Positions 25,481 to 34,371 of a stretch of 62,816 nucleotides of DNA are shown here, one piece after another. The position numbers and the translations under genes are program-made. The notes beneath the pieces were generated by a model, which was not told the origin of the DNA, searched no databases, and saw only the letters and a program-made list of their open reading frames with translations. Every line of letters starts with the position of its first letter. Position 1 is the first letter of the stretch. Source of the DNA: Pseudomonadota bacterium (GTDB lineage Bacteria; Pseudomonadota; Gammaproteobacteria; Steroidobacterales; Steroidobacteraceae); NCBI GenBank assembly GCA_021850555.1, contig JAJZLX010000465.1, positions 1 through 62,816 on the forward strand, written 5' to 3'.

Positions 25481-26168
25481 GGGCGCACAGGCCTCTGGGG
25501 GAGGTGGCAGTGTTCTCACGGCGGAGCATCTCTCCAAGCAGGTCGACAGTCCGGAAGGCCCGCTGACTATTGTGCACGACGTCTCGCTCGACATCGCCTC
25601 GGGCGAATCGGTGGCAGTCGTCGGCGCTTCCGGCGCGGGCAAATCGACTTTGCTGGCCTTGCTCGCCGGGCTCGATCTGCCGACGGCCGGACGGGTGCTG
25701 CTCGAGGGACGGGATCTCACGGCACTCGACGAGGACGGGCGCGCACGACTCAGAGCCCAGCGCGTAGGCTTCGTCTTCCAGGCCTTCCACCTGATCCCCG
25801 CCCTCACAGCACTCGAGAACGTCTCGCTGCCGCTCGAGCTCGCCGGGCACGCGCGTGCGCGCGAGCCGGCACTCGAGGCCCTGCGCCGCGTGGGGCTGGC
25901 GGATCGGACGGGCCACTATCCCCGCCAACTCTCCGGCGGCGAGCAGCAGCGCGTCGCTCTGGCGAGGGCCTTCGTCACCAAGCCCGCCGTGCTGTTCGCG
26001 GACGAGCCCACCGGCAATCTCGACACCGCCACCGGCGCGCGCATCGGCCAGCTGCTGTTCGAGATGAATGCCGGCTCGCACACCACTCTCGTGCTGGTGA
26101 CACACGATCAGGACCTCGCCGCGCGCTGCCGGCGAGTCTTGCACATGGAAGCCGGCCGGCTGCTCTGA
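25398..26168 (+). CDS. ybbA: ABC transporter ATP-binding protein YbbA-like
   Basis: This ATPase serves an FtsX-type permease. It has Walker [10 protein letters not shown], the Q-loop [10 protein letters not shown], signature LSGGEQQR, Walker [14 protein letters not shown], and the H-loop [11 protein letters not shown] 25398 gives 256 residues, nearly 30 more than E. coli YbbA. The conserved region begins about codon 38, and no nearer ATG or GTG was found, so the start is uncertain; 25383 is another ATG. It is followed one base later by ybbP and overlaps the divergent tesA 5' end. Confidence 0.88.
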   Translation: MPAATAQSREDRAGAQSEDIAGDVAPDTGAQASGGGGSVLTAEHLSKQVDSPEGPLTIVHDVSLDIASGESVAVVGASGAGKSTLLALLAGLDLPTAGRVLLEGRDLTALDEDGRARLRAQRVGFVFQAFHLIPALTALENVSLPLELAGHARAREPALEALRRVGLADRTGHYPRQLSGGEQQRVALARAFVTKPAVLFADEPTGNLDTATGARIGQLLFEMNAGSHTTLVLVTHDQDLAARCRRVLHMEAGRLL

Positions 26169-26169
26169 C

Positions 26170-28665
26170 ATGGGCTCCATCCGCCTTGCGCTGCGCATGC
26201 TCGGCCGGGAGTGGCGCTCGGGCGAGCTCGGTGTGCTGCTGCTCGCGCTCACCATCGCGGTGGCGGCGCTGACCGGAGTGGGATTTCTAGTGGGCCGGAT
26301 CCGCACCGCGGTGGCCATGCAGGCGACTCAGGTGCTCGCCGCGGACCTTCGCGTGGACTCGCCCCAGCCCATCGCAAAAGCCGACTTTGCCGAGGCGCGT
26401 CAGGATGGCCTGCGCAGCGCACGCACCGCCGACATGCTGAGCGTAGTGTTCGACGGGCAGCGAAGCCAGCTGGCGGACATCTACGCCGTCACCCCAGGCT
26501 ATCCGTTGCGCGGCAGGGTGCTCGTGGCCGGTCAGCCCTTCGCCCGGGGAGAGCCTGCCGGCGGCATTCCTCCGCGCGGAGTGGTATGGCTCGATTCGAG
26601 ACTGCTTGCCGCGCTCGGCGGTCACGTTGGCTCACAGGTAAGCGTGGGTGCGGCTACCCTGCGGGTCGGCCGTGTGCTGATCTCACGCCCCGATCAGGGC
26701 GGGACCTTCACGGGTCTGGTCCCGAGCCTGCTCATGAATGCCGCGGACCTGCCGAGAACACAGCTCATCCAGCCGGGCAGCCGCGTGCACTACAGTGCGC
26801 TGTTCGCGGGCCACCGCGCACCGATCAAGGCGTTCAAGACCTGGCTCGAGGCGCACCTGGGCCCGGCGGAGCGCCTGCGCGATATCGCCGAAGCGAGCCC
26901 GCAGATCGAGAGTGCGGTCGAGCGCGCCGGCAGATTTCTCACGCTGTCGAGCTTGGTGGCGGTGCTGCTGTGCGCCGCGGCGGTGGCTATGTCGGCCCGT
27001 CGGTACGTCGCGCGCCATCTCGATCTGGTCGCGCTGCTGAAAACGCTCGGCGCCTCTCGCAACCTGACCTTGCGCCTGACGGCGCTGCAGCTTCTCGGGG
27101 TGGCGACGCTAGCCACCCTGGCCGGTTCGTCGTTCGGCTACCTGGCGCAGGCGTGGCTCGCGCACGCGCTGCGCGGCGTGCTCGCCGAGAGGACCCTGCC
27201 GGCCACGAGCCTGACACCAGTGGGCATCGGTGGTCTGACGGCGGTGGCGCTGCTCGCCGGCTTCGCGCTGCCGCCTCTGTGGCAGATGTCGCGCACACCG
27301 GCCGTGCGCGTGCTGCGCCGGGACCTCGGGCCGCCGCCGCCGGCCGTGCTGCTCGCCTTCGGCCCCGCCGTGGTGGTGATCGGGGCGCTCATCTACTGGG
27401 TGGTTCTCGACTGGAAACTGTTCGTTGAATTCACCGCCGGCCTCGCCGTCTTCATCGGGGTGCTCACGGGGGCGGGCGCAATGCTGGCGGCGGCGGCGAC
27501 CCGGCTTCGCGGCCGTGCGGGTGTTGCCTGGCGTTATGGAGCAGCCAACCTCGGCCGGCGGCGTACCGACAGCGTGGTGCAAATCGTGGCGTTCGGTGTA
27601 GGGATCATGGCGCTGCTGCTGCTCGGGCTGATTCGGGGCGAGCTCGACTCGGGCTGGCGGCGAACGCTCCCGGCTGACCTGCCAAACTATTTCTTCATCA
27701 ACATTCCACCGCGCAGTCGCGGCGCCGTACTCGACTTTCTACACTCGCACGGCGCGCGCACGTCGCGCATGCTGCCGATGATGCGGGGACGGCTGACCGC
27801 GATCAACGGCCGGCCGGTCGGCTCGATCCACTTCAAGGAGCAGCAGGGCAGGCATTTCGCGATGCGCGAGCAGAACCTCACCTGGACCTCCACCCTGGGC
27901 GGCGACAACCGCATCGTCGCCGGTCGATGGTGGACCCGCGCGCAGTTCGGCGAGCCGCTGGTGTCAGTGGCCACCGAGTTCGAGCACTGGCTCGGTCTGC
28001 GTCTGGGAGACGAGCTGACTTTCGAGATCGCCGGGGATACGCTTTCCGTGCGCGTCGCGAGCGTGCGCAAGGTCGAATGGGACAGCTTCAAGCCCAACTT
28101 CCTCATCGAATTCCCGCCGGGGCTGCTCGAGAAGGAGACGGGCACGTATCTCACCAGCGCTTACCTCGCACCGGCGGATGCGCGCTCGCTCGCCGCATTT
28201 GCCAGACGCTTTCCCGGCGTCTCGATCTTCGACATCGAGGATCTGCTCTCCGACGTGCGCTCGATGCTGGACAAGGCGATCCTGGCCGTGCAGAGCGTGT
28301 TTCTCTTCACGCTGCTCGCGGGCCTGACGGTGCTGCTGGCAGCGGTTCAGTCGAGCCGCGACGAGCGGCGCTACGAGAGCGCCATGCTGCGCACGTTGGG
28401 GGCCAGCCGCGCGACGGTCTTCAAGGGGGTGCTGGCGGAGTTCGCGGCGCTCGGGGCGCTCGCCGGAGTGCTGGCGGTGGCCGGCGCATCCGGTGCCGCC
28501 TGGTTCCTCACGACGCACGTCCTGCATCTGCGCTACGCATTCAATCCGGGGGCCTGCGTGGTTGGATTCGTCGGCGCAGTCGTGCTCGTGGGCACGAGCG
28601 GCTGGCTGGCAACCCGTACGGCGGTGAAGCAGCCGCCCATGGGCACGTTGCGGGCGGGAACCTGA
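26170..28665 (+). CDS. ybbP: FtsX-type ABC permease YbbP-like
   Basis: The 831-residue inner-membrane protein has the duplicated MacB/FtsX layout. There is an N-terminal helix (LGVLLLALTIAVAALTG), an extracytoplasmic region to about residue 255, helices with the FtsX motif DLVALLKTLGASR, a second extracytoplasmic region (about 505-690), and a C-terminal FtsX block (YESAMLRTLGASRATVFKG). With YbbA it probably forms an envelope extraction or lipid-related ABC system. The conserved pairing with tesA suggests lipid or ester handling, but the role is not established. Confidence 0.88.
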   Translation: MGSIRLALRMLGREWRSGELGVLLLALTIAVAALTGVGFLVGRIRTAVAMQATQVLAADLRVDSPQPIAKADFAEARQDGLRSARTADMLSVVFDGQRSQLADIYAVTPGYPLRGRVLVAGQPFARGEPAGGIPPRGVVWLDSRLLAALGGHVGSQVSVGAATLRVGRVLISRPDQGGTFTGLVPSLLMNAADLPRTQLIQPGSRVHYSALFAGHRAPIKAFKTWLEAHLGPAERLRDIAEASPQIESAVERAGRFLTLSSLVAVLLCAAAVAMSARRYVARHLDLVALLKTLGASRNLTLRLTALQLLGVATLATLAGSSFGYLAQAWLAHALRGVLAERTLPATSLTPVGIGGLTAVALLAGFALPPLWQMSRTPAVRVLRRDLGPPPPAVLLAFGPAVVVIGALIYWVVLDWKLFVEFTAGLAVFIGVLTGAGAMLAAAATRLRGRAGVAWRYGAANLGRRRTDSVVQIVAFGVGIMALLLLGLIRGELDSGWRRTLPADLPNYFFINIPPRSRGAVLDFLHSHGARTSRMLPMMRGRLTAINGRPVGSIHFKEQQGRHFAMREQNLTWTSTLGGDNRIVAGRWWTRAQFGEPLVSVATEFEHWLGLRLGDELTFEIAGDTLSVRVASVRKVEWDSFKPNFLIEFPPGLLEKETGTYLTSAYLAPADARSLAAFARRFPGVSIFDIEDLLSDVRSMLDKAILAVQSVFLFTLLAGLTVLLAAVQSSRDERRYESAMLRTLGASRATVFKGVLAEFAALGALAGVLAVAGASGAAWFLTTHVLHLRYAFNPGACVVGFVGAVVLVGTSGWLATRTAVKQPPMGTLRAGT

Positions 28666-28747
28666 AGGGCCGCCGGTCCCGACCCAGGCCCCTTACCCCG
28701 GTCGCCGGCGCCGCGGCGATGACCGGCCGCGCGCCGCGGGACCCGGA

Positions 28748-29842
28748 TCAGAACGGAACGCCGCAGCGCGCAAGCACTTCGCGCAGGTCGCGCAGTGGCG
28801 GAAATACCTCGTTGTTCCAGTCGCCACCCTGCGCATCGTGGGCGCGCTGCTCATGCTCGACGATTTCCTTGTCCTCCCGGAAGATATTCTCGGTGAACCA
28901 GGTGACGAACGGCCAGACCAGGTGGATCACTCCCGGTATCGGGGGTTTCTTCACGGACAGGTAGCCGAAGGTGCGGTTGGTGCGGTGCTGCGCATCGAGC
29001 GGCGTATAGCAGAGCCACACGTCGAGCACCGGGTCCTGGGTTTCCTGGATATTGCGCCCCACCCACACCTTCAGGCTCTGCGAGGGATAGTCGGTGCGGA
29101 TACGCATATGGTCGCGGAAGTCCTGCCGCTCATCCCCCCGCGTACGCATCAGGTCGACGATGACGCGCTCGCCGACGGAGGATTTTCCCTCCGTGCGGCT
29201 GAAGCTGTACTCAACCTCCGCCCACTGCTCGCCGTGCCGGCGCCCGAGGCAGCTCGCCTTGATCGAGCCCATCTGCCTGCGGTGCAGGAACTGATGGTTC
29301 ATGTCGAAGAGGTTCTCGTGCATGAACGTGTAGTGGCAGGCCACCTCGCGGTTCAGCCGCCGCGTCTTGTAGTCGCGCCGCTGCGAGGAACCGAGCGAGG
29401 ACGGCATGCGCTCGCCGGCCAGGGCGGGGTTGCCGGGGAAGACGAAGATGAGCCCGTCGATTTCGCACGCCGGATAGCCTCGGACCCCGTTCGGCCTGCG
29501 CTCTTTGCCGAGGTAGGGGACATCCACACACTTTCCGGCGCAGTCATACGCCCAACCGTGGTAGTGGCACTTCAAGACATCGCCGGCGACGACCCCGAGA
29601 TGCAGCGGCACCTGCCGGTGGGCGCACCGGTCCTCGAGAGCGAAAACCCGTCCGCTCGCCCCGCGGTACAACGCAATCGGCTCGCCCGCGAACCGGCGCC
29701 CCAGGATCCGGCCGGCCTTGAGCTCGTCGGACCAGGCCAGGGGATACCAGTAATCGGGATTGGCTGCGGTGCGCCGCAGATCCACGCCGCTCGCCGGGCG
29801 CGCCTGGCGCGCGGCAGCCAAAATCGAATGGTCGTCCGGCAT
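28748..29842 (-). CDS. Rieske non-haem iron oxygenase, oxygenase component
   Basis: This protein hydroxylates or demethylates ring compounds using O2 and electrons from a separate reductase. From ATG 29842 it has 364 residues. The Rieske [2Fe-2S] ligands are in CAHRQVPLHLG and CHYHGW. The mononuclear iron site is ENLFDMNHQFLH, an Asp plus His-x3-His arrangement as in carbazole dioxygenase, rather than the commoner His-x4-His. No ferredoxin or reductase gene is adjacent. It diverges from a MalT-type LuxR regulator, its probable activator. The substrate is unknown. Confidence 0.9.
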   Translation of the reverse strand: MPDDHSILAAARQARPASGVDLRRTAANPDYWYPLAWSDELKAGRILGRRFAGEPIALYRGASGRVFALEDRCAHRQVPLHLGVVAGDVLKCHYHGWAYDCAGKCVDVPYLGKERRPNGVRGYPACEIDGLIFVFPGNPALAGERMPSSLGSSQRRDYKTRRLNREVACHYTFMHENLFDMNHQFLHRRQMGSIKASCLGRRHGEQWAEVEYSFSRTEGKSSVGERVIVDLMRTRGDERQDFRDHMRIRTDYPSQSLKVWVGRNIQETQDPVLDVWLCYTPLDAQHRTNRTFGYLSVKKPPIPGVIHLVWPFVTWFTENIFREDKEIVEHEQRAHDAQGGDWNNEVFPPLRDLREVLARCGVPF

Positions 29843-30336
29843 CGACGCCCCCGCTCGTTGTAGCAAAAGAGCAAGATTACGCTCAAGCGACCAGCGGGGG
29901 AAATCACAGTTTCGCGACAGGTGGCGCGACGCCTCGGGTGCCCGGCATGGACTGGCGCCACGGGCCCCGCGCACGAGTACGGCATCGGCAGTGATGGGAT
30001 CGCGGCGAGCCGGGCGTGCGTACGTCAGCGCAGCGATTTCCGCCACATCGACGCACGGGTGCAGAACCCTCCAATTCAAGGAATTACGCTGGTCGCGCCG
30101 TCACGATGGGCATTGTGGCAACGGAACGATCATCTTCCTGGGGATCGGGCCCGCCCGGGTAGGTAGAATGCTCGGATAGTGCCAAAAAGGGGGAGCGACG
30201 GACCGTGCGCGCCGCAATCCGCGTGTCGAATTGCCCGCCGCACCGGTTACTACCGGCCGACCTTTTTCCGTAAGGGACCGGGCCGCGAGCTGCGCGGACG
30301 GGCACGGCCCCGATTTTGCATGGCGGGACTGACACT
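29843..30336. other. Divergent intergenic region, Rieske oxygenase / LuxR regulator
   Basis: Nearly 500 bases hold no credible gene; the small frames here are Arg-rich noise. A patch around 29855-29925 (TTGTAGCAAAAGAGCAAGAT) is AT-richer than its surroundings and the likely place for the oxygenase promoter. No terminator or known operator was recognised. Confidence 0.5.
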
Positions 30337-33009
30337 ATGAGCCCATATTCCTGGTTGATCCGAGCCAAGGTGGATCGCCCGCAAGAGCAGGTCATCCACA
30401 TCGAACGGGAGCAGATCCTCGAGCGCCTCGAGGCGGATGGCGGGCGGCGCGCGACCTTTGCCATTGCTCCGGCCGGCTTCGGCAAGACAACCCTCCTCGC
30501 GCAGTGGTGCCATCGGCGGCTGCGCATGGGAGACAAGGTCGCGTGGCTCAATATCGATGAAGGCGACCGCGACCCACACCAGTTTCTCATCTACTTGATC
30601 TTTGCGCTCGGCTCCGCTGGTGTACCGATGGCCGATCTCGAGCACCAGGCCGGGCAGGGCCTTCAGGACGTCTCGGTGCGTGCGGTGCTCGCGAGGCTCC
30701 TCGAGCTCATCACGACCGAGCCCACGCAGGTCCATCTGATCCTCGACGATTACCATCGGGCGCAATGCGAGGAGGTCGACCGGGTGACGCGCGATCTGCT
30801 CGCCTGCTCGCCCCCGAACCTTCACGTCACCATCAGCAGCCGTGTGCGGCCCGCATTGGAGCTGCCGCGTCTCATCGCTGCCGGCCAAGGCGCGGAGCTC
30901 ACCGCGGCGATGCTGCGGTTCTCTCGGGAGGAGACGCGGGCGGCGTTCGCGACTGAGCTCAGCGAGGAGATGCTCGATGCCCTGCTCGAGCGCACCGAGG
31001 GATGGGCCATCGCCATCCAACTCGCCCGCCTGCTGCTCGCCGGCCGTGCCGATGAGCCGGACAGGATCCGCAGGCTGACGGGCGATCACGGTCATATCGC
31101 CAATTACCTGGCGGAACAGGTGGTGGCGGGCCTGAGCGAGGACCTGCAGGAATTCCTCATGCGCACCTCGATTCTGGAGCGCTTCAACGCCGAGCTGGCC
31201 AACGCCATCTGCGGACGCCAGGATGCCTGGGACATGCTCTGGCGGCTCGATCACCTCAATGCCCTGCTCATCCCGATGGATGCGCAGCACAGGTGGTTTC
31301 GCTTCCATCATCTGTTCGCCGAGTGCTTGCAGAACCTGTTGGCGAGAAAGCACCCGGAGCTGCTACGGGAGCTGCACTCCCGGGCATCGCTCTGGTTCGA
31401 GGGCCAGGGCCGGGTCTCGGAGGCCGTCCGCCATGCCAGCCTGGCCGGCGACGTCTCCCGCAGTGCGCGGCTGACGGAAGCCGCCGGGGGCTGGGAGCTC
31501 ATTCTCTTCGGCGGCATCGCCTATCTGAGGAATCTGCTCGGAGCGGTGCCCGAGCGCGAGCTGGCCAAGTACCCGCGATTGCAGATGGCCAAAGCCTACC
31601 TTCACCTCAAGGACGGAAAAATCGTGGCCGCCCGGGCCGTGTTCAACGCGGCCACGGCGGCGAGCCGGGCAGACACGGTCTCCGCGGCGTTCCGGCGCGA
31701 CGCTCTCAACGTCGGAACGCTCATTTCAGGCTACGAGGACAACTGGCTCACTCCCCAGAATTACGACGAGTTGGCGTCCATCACCGACTCGCTCGCGCCC
31801 GAGGACCGGGTCACCCATGGCGTGATCTACTGCGAGCGGGCGATGGCCGCGATGGCCTTGGGGCGGTTCGAGGAGGCCCATTCCGTCAGCGAGCAGGCCA
31901 TGCGGGAGATGCGTCATGGAGGCACCGTTCTCGGCCTCAATTATTGCTACCTGCACGCCGGCCTCGCGGCCTTCTATCAGGGCCGGACGCATCTGGCCGA
32001 TCAGACTTTGCGCGAAGCGCGCCGCATGGCCGAAGAGAACTTCGGCGCCGACAGCGGTTTGCGCAATGCAGCCGACCTGCTGCTCGCGACGGTGCACTAC
32101 TGGTGCAATACCTTCAATGAGGACGAGCGCCGCAATTTCCACAAGGCGCTGTCGTACATAGAGGAAAATGACGGTTGGTTCGAGCTGTATGCCGGCGGAC
32201 TCGAAGTCGAAGCCGGCCTCGCCATGGAGTCGGGCGACCTTCACTCCCTGAGGACCGCGGTGGACCGGGCGGACCGCATCGCGGCCGCGCGCGGCATCCG
32301 CCGCCTCGCGGACCTCGCGGCGGGTTACCGCCTGCGGTTGTTCGACCTTGAGGGAAAGGCGACCAAGGCCGAAGCGCTCGCACAGGAGATCGAGACCCGC
32401 TACAGGCTCGGGTGCTGGCGGTCCGAGCCGCATCGTTGGCGGCCCTATTACCAGGTCGCGCTCAGCCTGGCGCATCACCACCTGGAGCGGAATCGGCAAG
32501 CCGCGGTGGCATTCACAGACGACCTGATCGCGTGCTTGCGCGGCATTCAGGCCCCGCCCTACCTGTTCGCCGCCCTCACCGTCAAAGCCGACCTCGAGCG
32601 GCGGCTGGGGCGGCGCACGGATGCGCTCGCCGCGCTGAAAGACGGTCTGGATCTCGGCATCGCCGCCCAGATCCGCCGTCCTTTGCTGTTATATCCCTCG
32701 ACTGCCGCCATGCTCGCCTCGGATGCGCAAGGCGACTCCACGCGTCGCACCCTGATCCAGGGATCCCTCGACAAGAAGGTCCTGTGGCGGCAGGGCGAGC
32801 GGGGCGCGATCGAAGTCACCTTCACCCCGCGTGAATGGGAGATCATCGGCGAGCTGATGCACGGAATGTCCAACAAGGAAATCGGCCGCGCGCTCGACCT
32901 CTCGGAGAACACAGTCAAGTTTCACCTCAAGAGCATCTTCTCCAAGCTCGAGGTGAGGGAGCGCGGCACGGCGATCAAGCGGGTGCGCGATCTTCATCCG
33001 CTGACATGA
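30337..33009 (+). CDS. MalT/LAL-type LuxR-family regulator (copy 1)
   Basis: This large ATP-dependent activator has 890 residues. The STAND NTPase has Walker A APAGFGKTT (about residues 44-52), Walker B VHLILDDYHRA, and the family segment RTEGWAIAIQLARLLL, then RFHHLFAECLQ. A TPR-like helical sensor region spans about 330-800. The C-terminal LuxR HTH is NKEIGRALDLSENTVKFHL. It diverges from the Rieske gene. A paralogue lies at 41318-44077. ATG 30316 is an alternative start; neither has a clear ribosome site. Its 3' end overlaps the convergent MFS gene by 35 bases. Confidence 0.9.
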   Translation: MSPYSWLIRAKVDRPQEQVIHIEREQILERLEADGGRRATFAIAPAGFGKTTLLAQWCHRRLRMGDKVAWLNIDEGDRDPHQFLIYLIFALGSAGVPMADLEHQAGQGLQDVSVRAVLARLLELITTEPTQVHLILDDYHRAQCEEVDRVTRDLLACSPPNLHVTISSRVRPALELPRLIAAGQGAELTAAMLRFSREETRAAFATELSEEMLDALLERTEGWAIAIQLARLLLAGRADEPDRIRRLTGDHGHIANYLAEQVVAGLSEDLQEFLMRTSILERFNAELANAICGRQDAWDMLWRLDHLNALLIPMDAQHRWFRFHHLFAECLQNLLARKHPELLRELHSRASLWFEGQGRVSEAVRHASLAGDVSRSARLTEAAGGWELILFGGIAYLRNLLGAVPERELAKYPRLQMAKAYLHLKDGKIVAARAVFNAATAASRADTVSAAFRRDALNVGTLISGYEDNWLTPQNYDELASITDSLAPEDRVTHGVIYCERAMAAMALGRFEEAHSVSEQAMREMRHGGTVLGLNYCYLHAGLAAFYQGRTHLADQTLREARRMAEENFGADSGLRNAADLLLATVHYWCNTFNEDERRNFHKALSYIEENDGWFELYAGGLEVEAGLAMESGDLHSLRTAVDRADRIAAARGIRRLADLAAGYRLRLFDLEGKATKAEALAQEIETRYRLGCWRSEPHRWRPYYQVALSLAHHHLERNRQAAVAFTDDLIACLRGIQAPPYLFAALTVKADLERRLGRRTDALAALKDGLDLGIAAQIRRPLLLYPSTAAMLASDAQGDSTRRTLIQGSLDKKVLWRQGERGAIEVTFTPREWEIIGELMHGMSNKEIGRALDLSENTVKFHLKSIFSKLEVRERGTAIKRVRDLHPLT

Positions 33010-34180
33010 GCTCCCTGCGGTCCACACGCCGAGCGAGGGGCGCAGTGACGAGCAATGCGAGGATGTAGAGCGCAAAGCCGATGCGGGCGACGGCGCGATA
33101 CTCATAGGCGGCCGCGAGAGCACCTGCGGCGGCAGGGCCCGCGGCGAGGCCGATGTTCTGCATGACGATCCCAAGCGTTGCCGCACGCCCCTTGGGATCG
33201 AGCGCCGAGGCGATGCCCATCAGATAGGGCAGCCCGAATACCCAGGCCAGGTAGAAACACATGGCCGCCATGACGAACATGGCGGGAGTGCGGCCGGCGG
33301 CCACCAGAAGCGCGCTCGCGGCGGACAGCGCCAGCGCCGCCACGTTCGGCCACACGCGGCCCCAACGAGTTCCGAGCACGGTAACCCCTACACCGCCGAG
33401 AAGGCCCGCGAATGCGGCGAAGCCCAAAGCCCTCGCGGTGGCCTTCGCCGTGAGGCCGGAACCCTCCCCGAACCGCGCCATGTACGCCCAGATGCCGCCA
33501 TGAGCCAGATGCGCGAGCAGAATCGCGAGCAGACACAGGATCACGGCCGCTCCTTCAGAGCGGCTCGCAGGCCCTGCCGCGACCGGCGCGCTCTTCGGCG
33601 CCGGAGCGCTGCGCGGATACCAGGCGAGCAGCGCAAAGCCCGGGAGCGCGAGACACAGATACGCGGCGAACACACCATCGATTCCCCAGCGCGCGATCAC
33701 CGCGGGCAGCACGATGAACAGCAGCACGCTGGCCGCGGCCATGTTGGCGATGGTCCATATCCCGAAGTTGCGCTCCGGCAACCGTGTGCCCGCCATCGAG
33801 GCGATCACCGCGGCGAGCAGGCCGCCCTCGCCGCAGCCCGTCGCGACACGGCCGAACACCATGATCGCAAAGTGACCCACCGCCATCGAGATCGCCGAGC
33901 CCGCCGCGATCAGGCACAGACTCAGGAGGGAGAGTCGCCGGCGATCGACCCGATGCACGACGAAAGAGGCGAGGAATGTCGCCACGCCGCCGGCGGCCAT
34001 CTCCGCCGCCGCGAGCAGACCTGCGGCGCGGGGAGTCATGCCGAGCTGGGCGATGGCCTGGCTGACCACCAGAGGCAGGAACGAGAACGTGCCGAGAGCG
34101 CTGATCACACCCAGGCCCGACAGGGCGCTGAGCGCGCGCGGGTCGTCCGGGGAAGGGGCAGGCATGGTGGTCCTGTTCAC
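32975..34180 (-). CDS. MFS transporter
   Basis: The 401-residue protein has about 12 hydrophobic helices and a central charged loop. The inter-helix motif FVVHRVDRRRL replaces the usual GxLaDrxGrr, and GRVATGCGEGGLLAAV follows. It is the last gene of the minus-strand run TonB receptor-hyuA-hyuB, so it may carry the hydantoinase-type substrate or product across the inner membrane. The substrate cannot be read from sequence. Confidence 0.82.
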   Translation of the reverse strand: MNRTTMPAPSPDDPRALSALSGLGVISALGTFSFLPLVVSQAIAQLGMTPRAAGLLAAAEMAAGGVATFLASFVVHRVDRRRLSLLSLCLIAAGSAISMAVGHFAIMVFGRVATGCGEGGLLAAVIASMAGTRLPERNFGIWTIANMAAASVLLFIVLPAVIARWGIDGVFAAYLCLALPGFALLAWYPRSAPAPKSAPVAAGPASRSEGAAVILCLLAILLAHLAHGGIWAYMARFGEGSGLTAKATARALGFAAFAGLLGGVGVTVLGTRWGRVWPNVAALALSAASALLVAAGRTPAMFVMAAMCFYLAWVFGLPYLMGIASALDPKGRAATLGIVMQNIGLAAGPAAAGALAAAYEYRAVARIGFALYILALLVTAPLARRVDRRELMSADEDRAPA

Positions 34181-34190
34181 GGGCTGCGCC

Positions 34191-34330
34191 CTAGGGAGCG
34201 GACCTGTGGATCGCGCCGGCCTTCATGATCAGCGCAGGACGGCCGCCCTGCTCCTCGCTCTCGGAACGCTCCTCCAGCGGGTTACCTTCCATCGCGATCA
34301 GGTCCGCGTGCTCGAGTGTGCGTACGCCGG
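34191..34330 (-). pseudogene. C-terminal remnant of an imidazolonepropionase-like amidohydrolase
   Basis: About 45 codons on the minus strand read like the end of an amidohydrolase-superfamily enzyme: HADLIAMEGNPLEER, then GGRPALIMKAGAIHR, matching the family ending ADLIAvdGNPL...PxLVMKgGxiyr. The metal-binding N-terminal barrel is missing; hyuB occupies the sequence just upstream. It appears to be a deletion scar from a former gene between hyuB and the MFS gene. Amidohydrolases commonly accompany hydantoin-type pathways. Confidence 0.6.
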
Positions 34331-34371
34331 GCAGGAGAATCGGCGCCGTCCCCGATACGCCGTGCGTGGCG

